A DNA stretch of 64,000 nucleotides from Coprinellus micaceus. Taxonomy: Eukaryota; Basidiomycota; Agaricomycetes; Agaricales; Psathyrellaceae. The stretch lies in assembly GCA_951394405.1 (NCBI GenBank), contig OX596343.1, forward strand, positions 2,728,001 to 2,792,000, in the 5' to 3' direction. The translations under genes were made by a program, and so were the position numbers. Shown one piece after another: positions 32,747 through 43,038 of the stretch; positions within the stretch are counted from its first letter, which is position 1; every line of letters begins with the position of its first letter. Below the pieces are notes generated by a model that searched no databases, was not told the origin of the DNA, and saw nothing but the letters and a program-made list of their open reading frames with translations.

Positions 32747-33999
32747 ATGGCGCGCGACTTCACACATATCGGTAATATCGTGGCTCGCTGTATGCTCTTT
32801 CAAACGACGGTAGCGCTGGTTGCTCTAGGTAAGTCGTCGCCGCTGCTGACGACTTGCGCTTCACCGCCTTAACATGTTCGAACTTAATAGGGATCGAGCT
32901 TTTCATGTGCGTCTACGGCCTCACGGTGTTCCTCGAGACCCCGAGGTCCGCAAGGGCGGGAAGAGCGCCTTACCTGGCCATCAGTTTCTGTCTCTTTGTC
33001 CTCCTAAGCACCACATCGCTCTTGGACTTGGACTACTTTTTTCGATTGCTACTGGATGCGTCATCGCCAGAGAACTTCCTATACCTCAGAGAGAAGACAA
33101 ATGGCTGGGTGAACTTTGCAAGTCAGGTCATCACCAACACCGTCTGCTTCATTGGGGATGGCCTTATGGTTAGTCCCTCGGTGCATTGTAGTACTGTACC
33201 AACTCTCATTGGGTTTATTTCCCACCTTTCGTTTTTCAGCTATACCGGTGCTACATTGTTTGGTATGATAGACGATGGGTTGTGGTAGTCCCAGCCATGG
33301 CATATGTTACATCTGTTGGTGAGTGGTTGTCCCATCCAGAAACGGGGGTATGGAAACTGACATCTGCTCCGCCAGTGTTCGGGATCCTGATGGTCATACC
33401 CGTGGCGAGAGACGTCGCAGATGGAAATGCAAATCTCAGTTTCAGTTCAATCTTTGTCGCCCTCTCCGTAGCCCTCAACATCCTCGTGACGCTTCTCATC
33501 TCCTCTCGGCTCATCTTTGCACGCCGAAAAGTCTCATCAATGGTTTCCGACTCCACCGGGCTCAGCCAATACACTGGAGTCATTGCAATCCTCATTGAAT
33601 CCGCCGTTCCTCTTTCCGTCGCGGGGCTGGGTTTAGCTATCGTCCTGGGTATAAGCCACGACAATGACCCCAACCTATTGGAGAAGGAAATCTCAAACTA
33701 TATTTTCTCGTCATTTTACTTTACCTTCGCGGTATGTCAACGCCCCTTCCCTTGGTTTAACATTTCTGATTGTGGTTCTGGTGACATTTCAGGCACTTTC
33801 ACCTCAGATGATTATATTCCGCGTCACAACAGGCCGGTCCTGGGTTAGTGACTTCAACAAAGCGACCTCTAGAGCACGCGGTGTGTCCCAGGACCTCGTT
33901 TTTGCTCGCAGTTACGGGGGAGACTCTCATGACATCTCCGCTATCGAGCGCCAAGGCCCAACCGAGGCTTCTGCAGCCCAGTCTTCTGAGAAAGTGTAA
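32747..33999 (+). CDS. Multi-pass membrane protein, basidiomycete-expanded family
   Basis: Exons 32747-32828, 32891-33168, 33240-33318, 33376-33731 and 33793-33999. All introns (57-71 nt) are GT..AG and in phase, giving 333 residues. About seven hydrophobic segments are present: MLFQTTVALVALGIELFMC, YLAISFCLFVLLSTTSLL, CFIGDGLMLYRCYIVWYD, WVVVVPAMAYVTSVFGILMV, IFVALSVALNILVTLLISS, SAVPLSVAGLGLAIVLGI and YIFSSFYFTFAALSPQMIIF. The motif GDGLMLYRCYIVW is typical of a large uncharacterised membrane-protein family in mushroom genomes, distinct from the two DUF6533-like genes here. The tail is polar (DISAIERQGPTEAS). Function unknown. Confidence 0.85.
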
Positions 34000-36637
34000 A
34001 GGGGTGGAAAGAAATCCGAGCCACGCCCAGAATCCCGTACTCTCATCGCCTGGCATGGTACTAGAATTGTCCTTTCTGGTGAAATAAGACTAGTATCGCA
34101 AGTCGCACTGGGACGTGTCAGTAATCTTTTTTGAGAAATGCAAAGGCTCCAGTCAGGATCTCCAGTAGCCTGGTGCATCGAACCACCGAACCGGCTCCAC
34201 AGGTTGAGTTTGATTAAACCGCAGTCAGGGGTGAGCAGGTGTTCGCTGGGCGCCCGAACTCTATCCTCCCTTGGCATCGCTCTATAGATCTGTTGTCTTC
34301 CTTCCTGATCTCACCACGGTGCTTCGCATTGCCCCATATCACCCTATCTTTTGAGTAAGCTCTCTTCACTGAGGAAGAAGCAAAAATTATGCAGATCCAC
34401 TCAACTGACAACTGTGCGCAACGCGCTCTAATATCTTTCGAAGCACCCCCGGAAATAGTGGTCTGGCTCTCCCGTCACGTGGAGCGAAGTAAGTACTTAT
34501 AGCATGTTCCTAGACCTTCCCAGACTCCACTTCGTTCGCCGCACTTGGGGAGAAGCCGGAACCATACCCAAATTGAATAGGCGCCCGGCGGCTTAAACGA
34601 CCACCAGAAGTGTGCTGGTGTAGTTCCCAGTATCAAAACTCTCTGTATTCCCCTCAGTCAGCTCAAATACCTTTTTTGATGTATATCGAGGTCTAGTGAG
34701 CAGCGCTGCGAGTGGCTTGATCGGGCATGGGTAGCCATATAGGCGCCCATAGGTTCTGAGTCTATGGTTGGACTTCTCCCGAGCCCCGAGAAATCTTTCC
34801 GTGACTCAGGCAACGCTCTTGACAGACACGCCTCCAGATATCACTGACATGGTCCATTCTGGTTGCAGAGGGGAAAGGGGTATGCAGGATAAGTGTTCTC
34901 GTCGGGCATAAGACAGGCTTTAGCGGCTCACGAAGGGTTTATCTTTACCTTGCTTCAGTCCATCTCGTCTTCATACCCATGGAGATGTCTCCCGCGTTTT
35001 ATTACCTTCGTGGGATGTAAAATGGTCTCCCTCCCGCATACTCCAGTCACGTATCCCACACTGTAGTTCTGGGCGAATGGGAATATTTTGGCTCGAGTTG
35101 CGTCTGGTGTGTTACCGAGCAAGCGGAGACCAAGCACCACTACATCGTAGAGGTGCGTAAGTAACAGTACTCCCTCGAACGTGTAGATCCCATGTGAGAA
35201 ATCAAATCTGAGGCGTTTATCGCTCGTATCAAAACCGTCGATATATTACCCTTGGAGGAGAGGTAGAAGGAACAGCACAACACCCACACTCTTGAGGCCA
35301 GGGGAGCGCCGCGTGCTGGTTCGGCGTAATGTAGCCAACTCCGGCCTGAATCCCGACCACTTACTTCAGCCTAGGCAAGTCAACAACCCGGAGAAAACCG
35401 TGTAGGAGCGATGTAGATTGACTACCAAGGTCGCCAGGGAGGTTGCGGTTCTCTCGGAAAGGTGTTCTATGTCCCCGTTCCTCTGGAGTCGAATCCCAAA
35501 TGAGGTGAACATATTCTTGGGTAAGGAGTCCTCAGTAGAGTCCATCATTCCCTGAAAGGCTGTCTCGGGTGTGAATATCACTTTGGCATGGTCGAAGCGA
35601 GGCCAGCGTGCTTTTACCACACCCAAATATTGCTCCGGGGTTTGCGAGGATCCTCTTCCTCCATGTGGCCCGTTACCCTGTAAGCACAGCCCACGGGACC
35701 TTCCTATTGGGCGATGTGCGGAGGCGAGGATACGAGTATGGCCTTGCTCATACTGATTGCCTGGACCTTTCCCATTCCCGTGCGCTTCATCTTCCTCAGA
35801 ATGAAGATGCACCAGGTGATAGGGTCGACAGAGACTCGTTCAGGGGTCGAGAGCTCGGTAGTGCTTATGGTATTCTCGTTCGTGTTTATGATCGCTTCGT
35901 CCTCACCTCATCCCAAGGGAGGACGACACGGGTCCAGCACGGGGTTTAAGCACGACAAATTCCCCCTGACCATACGTGGGCGGAGAATAAGTCCGCGACG
36001 AAAGCTAGTTTTTGGAGGTGAATCGGCGGAGTTGAGTGCTTTGCCGGTTTCCAAAGGTAGGTTTGTCCATGGAACGGTGGTCTCGCCTTCCCGCCCATTC
36101 ACTGATACTCATCAAGAACGTTGGTGTTCACTTTGGTCAGATGCGAGTGCAGGAATTCTCGAAACCTGAACCTCGAAACGCCCCTACTCATCTAGAAAAA
36201 CGAAGGAGGTCATTTCGCGTCCACTGACAATGAGGATTCGGAGTTTCGCTAACTCCTACATTTTCATCGAGGCTTTTAGAGCTTCTATGAAAGGTCAGGT
36301 GGTCGCATTCCAGCCCCGCACTACACTTTGCATGGTCACCAGAGTCGATCACTTGCGCCAATGCGGGCAGAAAACGGTCGGTCGCGTGTCCTTCCATTCA
36401 TTTGAGAGTGGCAGCTGGCGCGATTCAGAAGCGCGTTTACACCATACCTGCTGTCAATGCAATAGGAGTAGATATTATCCAGACCTCGTGTCGTTCCCGT
36501 TGTTCATCGATAATACCCTCAAGCGAACCGAAAGGCGTATAAAAGCAGGGCTGGTATTGAGCATCACCTCAACGGCATCCGCTGTTAAGTCCCAGCAAGC
36601 TTCCTATACTTCACACCGTCTCTCATCTTCGATCAAT
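34000..36637. other. Spacer before lectin C
   Basis: No supported gene. Hydrophobic frames occur on both strands (minus 34955-35140 with HLYDVVVLGLRLLGN, plus 35714-35930 with MALLILIAWTFPIPVRF). They may be debris of a membrane-protein gene, but no splice chain holds. TAGGCGCC occurs at 34578 and 34740. Confidence 0.35.
36538..36544 (+). promoter_or_regulatory. TATA box of lectin C
   Basis: TATAAAA in the context GGCGTATAAAAGCAGGG lies about 95 bp upstream of ATG 36638. Confidence 0.65.
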
Positions 36638-37913
36638 ATGGCCAGCGAAGTCGTCATCACCCAGAGCCTCCCTGGTGAGGACAGCCCCCTTCGAGCGTCT
36701 CCCTGGCTGTCTCACTGACGATTCATAACTTTCTCTAGTCCCAGTTAACCGTGTCGAAACCGCCGACATCATTGGCTTCGGCCAGGATGGCGTCGTGATC
36801 CTCCGCAACAGTGTTCGCCCGGACATTCGCCTCGTTATCAAGGACTACGGATACAACGCTGGCGGTTGGCGCGTGGAGAAGCACGTTCGTCTCGTCGGCG
36901 ACACCACCGGAAATCGTCGTTCTGACATCATCGGGTTCGGCGATGCGGGCGTTCTCATCTCTCGCAACAACGGCGACAACACCTTCGGACCTCAAGGCCT
37001 CGCGCTCAACGACTTCGGTTCTGTCGCCGGCGGGTGGACCAACACGAAGCACGTTCGCTACGTCTCTGACCTTCGCAACCGCGGCGTCGTCGACATCGTT
37101 GGCTTCGGCGATGCAGGCATTCTCGTCTCCCACAACAACGGCAAGGGTATCTTCTCCCCCACCCAACTCGTCTTGAATGACTTTGGGTACAACGCCGGAG
37201 GGTGGAGGATTGAGCGCCACCTTCGCTTCCTCGCTGACACCACTGGAGATGGTCTCCCCGATGTCGTTGGGTTCGGAGAATCGGCCGTCATCGTCGCCGT
37301 CAACAAGGGGGACGGAACGTTCCAGCCCGGAAAGGCGCTCATCAACGATCTCACCTACAGCGCCGGAGGATGGAGGATCGAGAAACACCCCCGCACTGTC
37401 GGCGACCTCACGGGAGATGGACGCGCAGATATCATCGGGTTTGGGGATGCGGGAGTCTACGTCGCCCTCAACATCGGGAATGGCACGTTCCAACCCCCCA
37501 AGCTCGCCGTCAACGACTTCGGGTACAACCAGGGCTGGAGGGTCGAGCAGCACCCTAGGTTCGTCGCTGATATCAACCGCGATGGGCGTGGAGATATCGT
37601 TGGGTTTGGAGGGGCAGGAGTTTATGTCGCGCGCAACAACGGAGACGGCACTTTCGCGGCCCCGGCGCTCGTCCTCAGGGACTTCGGCGTCGACCAAGGC
37701 TGGAAGGTTGACAAGCACCCAAGGTTCCTCGCCGACCTTACTGGAGACGGGGCAGCTGATATCGTTGGGTTCGGGGAGAATTCGGTGTGGGTGTCCTACA
37801 ACGATGGCAATGGGAACTTTGGGTCAGTCCAGAAGCTCACCGATACGTTCGCCTTCAATGGCGGGGCGTGGGCTGTTGACAAGACCGTTCGCTGGGTGAC
37901 TGGTTTGATGTAA
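36638..37913 (+). CDS. PVL-like seven-bladed beta-propeller lectin (lectin C)
   Basis: Exons 36638-36674 and 36739-37913 with a 64-nt phase-1 intron after codon 12, giving 403 residues. The intron position is identical to lectins A and B. It starts MASEVVITQSLP then VNRVETADIIGFGQDG. Repeats carry GGWRVEKHVRL, DTTGNRRSDIIGFG, DTTGDGLPDVVGFG, DLTGDGRADIIGFG, DINRDGRGDIVGFG and DLTGDGAADIVGFG, ending DKTVRWVTGLM. Two loops (GNRRSD, NRDGRGD) depart from the TGDG consensus, which may affect calcium or sugar sites. There is no signal peptide; the related lectins are cytosolic. It lies about 50 bp from the outer end of the large inverted duplication but is not itself duplicated there. Confidence 0.92.
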
Positions 37914-38536
37914 GTCCCCCAGAGCGAACAGAACCGTTGAATCTCGAGAAACTGAGGGAATTGTAATGTTACCTGGACACTGCTATGTAGCACCTTGGAA
38001 ACCAAATGTATACGATGGTCGCTGAATCTTGGAAGCCGTTTGCATATGTGCGAATCCTGAGTTAGTACCGGCGCTCAGCACTCAAAAGCGCAAGGGGCGC
38101 AGCGTCCAAAATGCTCTCTAGCACTAGGCTCGACGGGATAGAATGGAATGGGTCAGTTCGGCCCAGCCTACTATCCCTGGTCACCGAGTGGGAGTGTCGT
38201 CGACTGTCCTACGATGAACGAGGCGGTGACTTGCCTCAAATATGCGAAGCCTCCCATCGTTCGAGAGCAGGCGACGGGGCTCCATTCGTTAACTGAAGTT
38301 CCTATCGAAGGCGGGGATCGTGGATGTAAGGGGTAAGGGAGAAATGGTCCACGGACCTCTGGTGTCGGCGTCATCCGACACTCGCCGGCAACTCCCGGAT
38401 GTGGGTCCAGACCGGCCCAAATGCATATGCCGCCCCAAGGGGAGGAATTGCTTTGGAATCGCCTGGCCATCGTTTGAGTTAATATCCTGGGGCCGTGGTT
38501 TGCAAAAGTGTCGTAAAGTGCGAAACGTCCGAGCCA

Positions 38537-38796
38537 TTAACAGCTTTCACAGATCCTCACAATAGGCGGACCGCACCCATCCTTTAGGTCCACCAAGACA
38601 TACTCCCCCGCTGCCTTAGCCGACTGCCATTCATAGACCCGATGGTCAAACTGCTCTGAGCACAGTAATCCGTCACCAAGGAGATGAACGTGGAGAGTGT
38701 CCCAGCGTTGAGGACCCTTGCTTTGACCAGCTGTCTCTGCGCTTTGTCTGGGGAACAACGATGGTTTGTCGCTTTGATCACACCCATTATCTGCAT
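38537..38796 (-). pseudogene. Broken left copy of the 117-codon ORF
   Basis: It aligns with 51660-52013. The left copy keeps MGVIKATNHRCSPDKAQRQL and, in another frame, HVHLLGDGLLCSEQFDHRVY. A deletion of several bases between these parts shifts the frame, and the end carries TAA where the right copy has CAG. It lies 65 bp from the divergent 293-codon gene. Confidence 0.6.
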
Positions 38797-38861
38797 TTAA
38801 AGCGCACTTAATCTCAAGTACAAATTGAACCCCTCCTCACGCTTCAGAACCCCAGGCCGAC

Positions 38862-39743
38862 ATGTTCTTCCTCCCCACGAACAAGCTCACCGACGCCCTT
38901 CGTGTCTCGTCCTCCCAACCAATTACCCCTGCTCGCCAACTGATCTCGCTCAACCCAGACTCGGATTCCGTCCGAAATACCGCTAAGCGCCTGTCCGGGT
39001 TCATTATCGGGAACTTGTATGACTTCGACAAGTGCCTCGAGGATCCCGCGTCCTACGAGTATAGCCAACGCATCGATTTCGTCGTTTCAGCCCTATACAC
39101 CGATAAACGGAGAGGTGTGGAAGAATCCAGGACCCTGGCACACGTCTCTACGAGGGTGGTGGAGGAACTCCTCAAGCGGAGCGAAGACAACGATACGGGT
39201 ATCGTCCATCCGTGCGCAGGAGTCTTCCGGTTGGCGGTTACTGACGCTGCGACAAACCGACTCGTTCATGAATGGGAGAAGTACACGCGAACAAGCCTTC
39301 CTCTCTTCGGGCTCGACACTTTGAGGTCCGCCTCAGTCGTCTACGCCGACTTAGTTGCTGTTGGGCTCATCGGGATGGGAGCATTTCTCTCAACCCTCCA
39401 GCACATCAAATCCATCGCCATACCCACTCACGGACTCCAAGCCGCCCTCCTCATCGCCACCGATTTGATGTCCCGAGCCAGCACAGTCCACGTTGGCTCT
39501 CTCACCCTCCCCCGCGATGCGTGGACCTCATTAGTCCAATCTCTCGAGACACTCGACAAGGTGTCACATTCCGAGGACCTCGAAGTCTCGAAGGATTTCG
39601 CTACGGCATTCGAGTGCACAGATATGAGCACCGGGGTTCTCGATTGGAGGGAGAGTGTTCCATATGACGGGGATTTGGTCTTACGATTGCACGGAATGTG
39701 TGAAGAGCTCTGGAAGCTCGGTTCAAAGTTAGAGAAGACATGA
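38862..39743 (+). CDS. Uncharacterised intronless 293-residue protein (left-arm copy)
   Basis: An uninterrupted frame from ATG 38862 (MFFLPTNKLTDALRVSSSQP) to TGA 39743. The composition is that of an all-helical soluble protein: long amphipathic stretches (RTLAHVSTRVVEELLKRSED, ASVVYADLVAVGLIGMGAFL, HIKSIAIPTHGLQAALLIAT) and a C-terminus LHGMCEELWKLGSKLEKT. There is no signal peptide, and hydrophobic segments are too short or broken for confident membrane spans. The right-arm copy (50716-51594) differs at about 36 of 293 positions with a single 1-codon indel, while flanking non-coding DNA has many indels, so the frame has been kept by selection. Family not recognised. Confidence 0.75.
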   Translation: MFFLPTNKLTDALRVSSSQPITPARQLISLNPDSDSVRNTAKRLSGFIIGNLYDFDKCLEDPASYEYSQRIDFVVSALYTDKRRGVEESRTLAHVSTRVVEELLKRSEDNDTGIVHPCAGVFRLAVTDAATNRLVHEWEKYTRTSLPLFGLDTLRSASVVYADLVAVGLIGMGAFLSTLQHIKSIAIPTHGLQAALLIATDLMSRASTVHVGSLTLPRDAWTSLVQSLETLDKVSHSEDLEVSKDFATAFECTDMSTGVLDWRESVPYDGDLVLRLHGMCEELWKLGSKLEKT

Positions 39744-41208
39744 TACGGCTATGTTTCACAGACCAGCTACCTATAATCTGTATGCATATATATCCCCACG
39801 CTCGCTGGACGGCCCCGTGCTGAATGCATGTTTCCATTGTCTGGAGTAGGGAAAGGGGAAAGTCGTACAGAGTCATGCGTCTCAGGCAGCTATCCACAAG
39901 ATTCAGCCTCCGTCATACCGCTTGATCGAAGAAGGAAATCGCGGAAACTCGCTGTAAGCCAACCCAGTTGGTTACCCACTGAAACGTTGTTTATAGAGTT
40001 AGACCAGTCGTCTACGAGCAATGTGCGCGGATCGTGCGACCTGAGACATACTCCGCTGAAGGTGTCTAGAGTCTAGACCAAACGCGGAGTGAAAATTGCA
40101 GTACGCACGCACCTCACTGTGTCCCACTCCGGTGTCTAGGCCTCCAGGGACTGAGCTTCACCCCACTCTGGCACCTGAACAGCGGGTCCCAGCTACCTAC
40201 AGTGACAATCGATGTGGATCGGACGAAAGGTTCATTTACCAGCTGGAGGAGTGTAATTTTGGAAATCACGCAGCGATAATACGGGGCGCGAAAAGGGTTT
40301 GGTGACTAGTGGGGCAGGATGTGGGATGGCTGGGATGCTGGGAACCGGCATGACTACGATGTTTGACTGTCCATGAGTTGGGTACCAGAAATGCTCAAGT
40401 AATCTCAATAATCCCGCCGAAGGTCGGAGACTTAGGACATTGTAGATAGTTCTCACCATCGTACAGCGCTCGTGTACATGCGCGAGCACGCATTCGCTGA
40501 AGGTTTACCCATCTGGTGACCCCCCTCCTTTCGAGCGCATTGAAAGGTTCCACCTCTGCATATCCGTCTGCATACCCCCAGCTGTCGAGCGACCGAGGCG
40601 GGATGCTCGAGAAATCCGTCAACGCAAACATCGCGCTAAACTGACTTGGAACGCTTCGTTTCATTCTTTGGGAAAATAGGAGTAGTAAGAGATTTAACTG
40701 TAGACTTGGTACGATCCCACGTTGGGAGGCGCCGTATCAGAAATACATCCCCAGAAAAGTCTCCGCGTGCGCCGCATGCTGCGCGCAGCACAGCCGAGCA
40801 TGAGTCCAGCCGCATCAACTGCCTCGATATCTCTGTACGTGGAGCCCGGCGGGTGGACAGTAGCACATTCAGTAGAGGTAAAACATAAATATATCTTTGG
40901 AACCGATATCCACCGCACCCCTGTTTCAACATGAGACCGCCCCACGGCTCATTGATTCACCAATATTCTTAGCGTTCCGAGGATTGCTTTTTTGTCAGTG
41001 CCATGCTGGGTGTGCCCAAGTGCTCCCCCCAAGCAACCGACAGACAGACGACCTCAAGATATCATCAAGAAACATGGGAGTGTCCGAGGCAAGTGCCACT
41101 CCCCGAAAACGTTATAAAAAGTGGGGGTGCGAGGTCGTTACTTAGTCGCTACAAACGCACTTACCCACCAAAGCCACGGCACCCTCAACCAGAAACCACT
41201 TATTCAAT

Positions 41209-41345
41209 ATGCGATTTTACCCCTCTCGCGTTCATTCTCGCGTCGTTCGCCGCCATGTACGTAGCACGTCGACACATACGACGACTTCTCGCTGGCCACC
41301 ACACATTCCAGCCTCCAGGACTCTCGCCACGTCCAGCTACGACGA
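41209..41345 (+). pseudogene. Broken left copy of the secreted coiled-coil protein gene
   Basis: ATGCGATTTTACCCCTCTCG matches ATGCGATTCACCCCTCTCG of the intact right copy but has one extra base, which destroys the signal-peptide frame. Homology continues through the intron acceptor to GTCCAGCTACGACGACG and then stops, so most of exon 2 is missing. Confidence 0.7.
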
Positions 41346-41470
41346 CGGAGCGGTGGGTACAGATGGTTGGATGGGGGTAAGATGGGAGTGGGTGTTAGGG
41401 TCTGTGCGGGAGACGGCGACGTAGGACGTCTTCCAACGCAGTATCACACTTTCTCATCGTCCTTGCGATT

Positions 41471-41826
41471 CTCCGCACAGTAAAAGGGAAGTTAGCACCT
41501 GCCGGAAATGTTCAAATATTGAGACAGGGACGTACGATGCCTTCCTGGTCCGGGCGACCGAGGCTGCGCGTGAATCGGTGAGAGAGCGCGGGGTTGCTTG
41601 GAGGTAGTCAGTAGTCAGCGGGTATATGGATGAAGGAAAGGAAGGTAGTCAGCGGGTATATGGATGAAGGAAAGGAAGAGTGACATTCGAACTCACGAAA
41701 AGAGGGTGGTGGGCACATATCGGCGTTGTAGAGCTGGTCGGCGTGTCGTGCACTGGACATCTCGTCCGTTAAGTGGAGAGTAAGATAAATATAGAGAGTA
41801 AGATGAATAGCCGTACGCCGGCTCAT
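41471..41826 (-). CDS. Possible small gene of the left arm (counterpart of 48096-48640)
   Basis: ATG 41826 opens MSRRTAIHLTLYIYLTLHLT and continues to CPPPSF, then meets a good donor GTGAGT. A short conserved exon (acceptor CGCGCAG, SLGRPDQEGI, donor GTACGT) follows. The right-arm copy shares this layout. Later exons are unclear and decayed in this arm. Low confidence; no family recognised. Confidence 0.3.
41611..41678. repeat. Two tandem 34-bp units
   Basis: GTAGTCAGCGGGTATATGGA starts both units (41611 and 41645), each ending GAAGGAAAGGAAG. The right arm has a single copy of the corresponding segment (near 48232-48253), so the doubling happened after the inverted duplication. Confidence 0.85.
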
Positions 41827-41865
41827 CTCTCATATCTCATATCTCATATCTCATATCTCATCTCA
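41823..41865. repeat. ATCTCAT heptamer microsatellite
   Basis: About five tandem copies of ATCTCAT. The right arm has a shorter GAGATGA run at 48080-48100. Confidence 0.85.
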
Positions 41866-41880
41866 GACTCACCCCTTCGA

Positions 41881-43038
41881 AACATGAGCCACGCGTGACG
41901 CGATCCTTGAGCTTGAGCCCATCGTCCCGGGCCCATCGCCCGACGTATATCGTTTTTGTGCCAACCACAGAGCCCATGGCCAGCTGCGAGCCACCGAACG
42001 ACGAATCGCGAGGGCAGCCCTCACAGAGCCCGGGTCCTCCGTCGCACTGACCCGATCGAGGGGGCTCGAGTGGGTGGGAGGGTTGTGTGGGGTTGAGTGG
42101 GGGGGAGGGGATTGTGTGGGTTTGAGGACAGGGTGAGGAACAAAAAAAGGGAGAGGCGAGGGGAGGGGAGGGGAGGGGAGGGGAGCGTCGAGTGGGGAGG
42201 GGGTTATTGTGGTGTGTGGATACTTCTCGGGGTTTAGAGATCAGGGTGGGGGGTGGGTACACCGGTTGGGGTGGTTGTGCTGGGGACGTGGCGAAGGATG
42301 TGGCGGCGAAGGATCACGGGCCGCGGGTTGAGTCGGTCCGGGTGTGGTGAGGGGTGGTCTGACAGAGAGATTTGACGGAGGGGTGTCGATGAGTACGGAG
42401 GGGTGGGACGAAGGGAAGGGAGGGGAAGGGAAGGGTAGGGAAGGCGTGCAGTGGAGCTAAGACGGTTGGGATACGTAAAACCAGGTAGGATCGGACTGGC
42501 GAATCAAGGCGAGAGGTTGTTGGTTCTGGCGAGAGGTAGGATAGCGAGATGGGTTGGAGTATTTGTTATGTGGTATAAGTTACCCCAGATAAACTAGGAT
42601 CCATGTCGAGAGACCGCCTTTGGCCAGAGTGGTCCGGCGAACAGAGCCACAGTAGATCGACCTCGCCGTCCGGCCGTGTCGGACAAACGGCGGTTGGGGT
42701 ACAGCCATGGGCCCATGGTTTTAGGGTTAGGTTAAGGATTGCATGGATGGATGAACGACTGCACGAAGGGACGAAGGGAGCGCAGACGTCGCCCCGATAA
42801 GATATGATCATCTTGATCTTGATCTTATCTTATCCGGACGCGTCATCTGATCCTCACGCGATTTGATCGATGACGCGTTGTCCCTTCCTTCTCTTGGACG
42901 ACGCGTCTCTTTCCTCTTCCTCTTCCTCTTCTCCATCCATCCATCCATCCTCAGTCTCCCTTCCTCTTCCTCATCTTCATAGCGTCCCTAATCCTCACCG
43001 AAGCAGAAAGACCAAAGGAAAGGTCAGAGATAGAGATC
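41881..43038. other. Spacer upstream of RPN6
   Basis: No supported gene. It is notable for G-rich plus-strand tracts (42158-42185 and 42408-42446), a GATCTTGATC-type AT/GC alternation at 42810-42835 and a CCAT microsatellite at 42934-42950. The immediate RPN6 upstream is pyrimidine-rich (TTCCTCTTCCTC) without a TATA box, as is common for housekeeping genes. Confidence 0.5.
42158..42185 (+). repeat. Five-fold AGGGG tract, G-quadruplex-capable
   Basis: Five consecutive GGGG runs are each separated by a single A, which satisfies the usual four-run quadruplex pattern with one-base loops. It lies about 0.85 kb upstream of the RPN6 start. Confidence 0.8.

Larger units (their letters stand above)
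37965..41880. repeat. Left arm of a large inverted duplication
   Basis: From about TTACCTGGACACTGCTATG (37974) inward, the sequence matches the reverse complement of 48065-52440. Checkpoints are CTCGACGGGATAGAATGGAA (38128), the 293-codon gene (38862-39743), the block around 40600-40660, CTTACCCACCAAAGC (41159), and GGCTATTCATCTTACTCTC (rc, about 41800). Identity is high in the 293-codon gene and lower, with indels, between genes. Confidence 0.9.

Noticed and set aside
34955..35140. HLYDVVVLGLRLLGN segment as part of another DUF6533-like gene
   Set aside because: Only one suggestive segment; the other conserved segments of the two intact copies could not be found nearby in order.
35366..35812. 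148-codon minus-strand frame in the spacer before lectin C
   Set aside because: Low-complexity start, no family resemblance and no compatible neighbouring exon.
36735..37718. 327-codon minus-strand frame across lectin C, and similar long frames opposite lectins A and B
   Set aside because: These are mirror frames created by codon bias in the propeller repeats. The sense frames have family motifs, the conserved intron and the right length.
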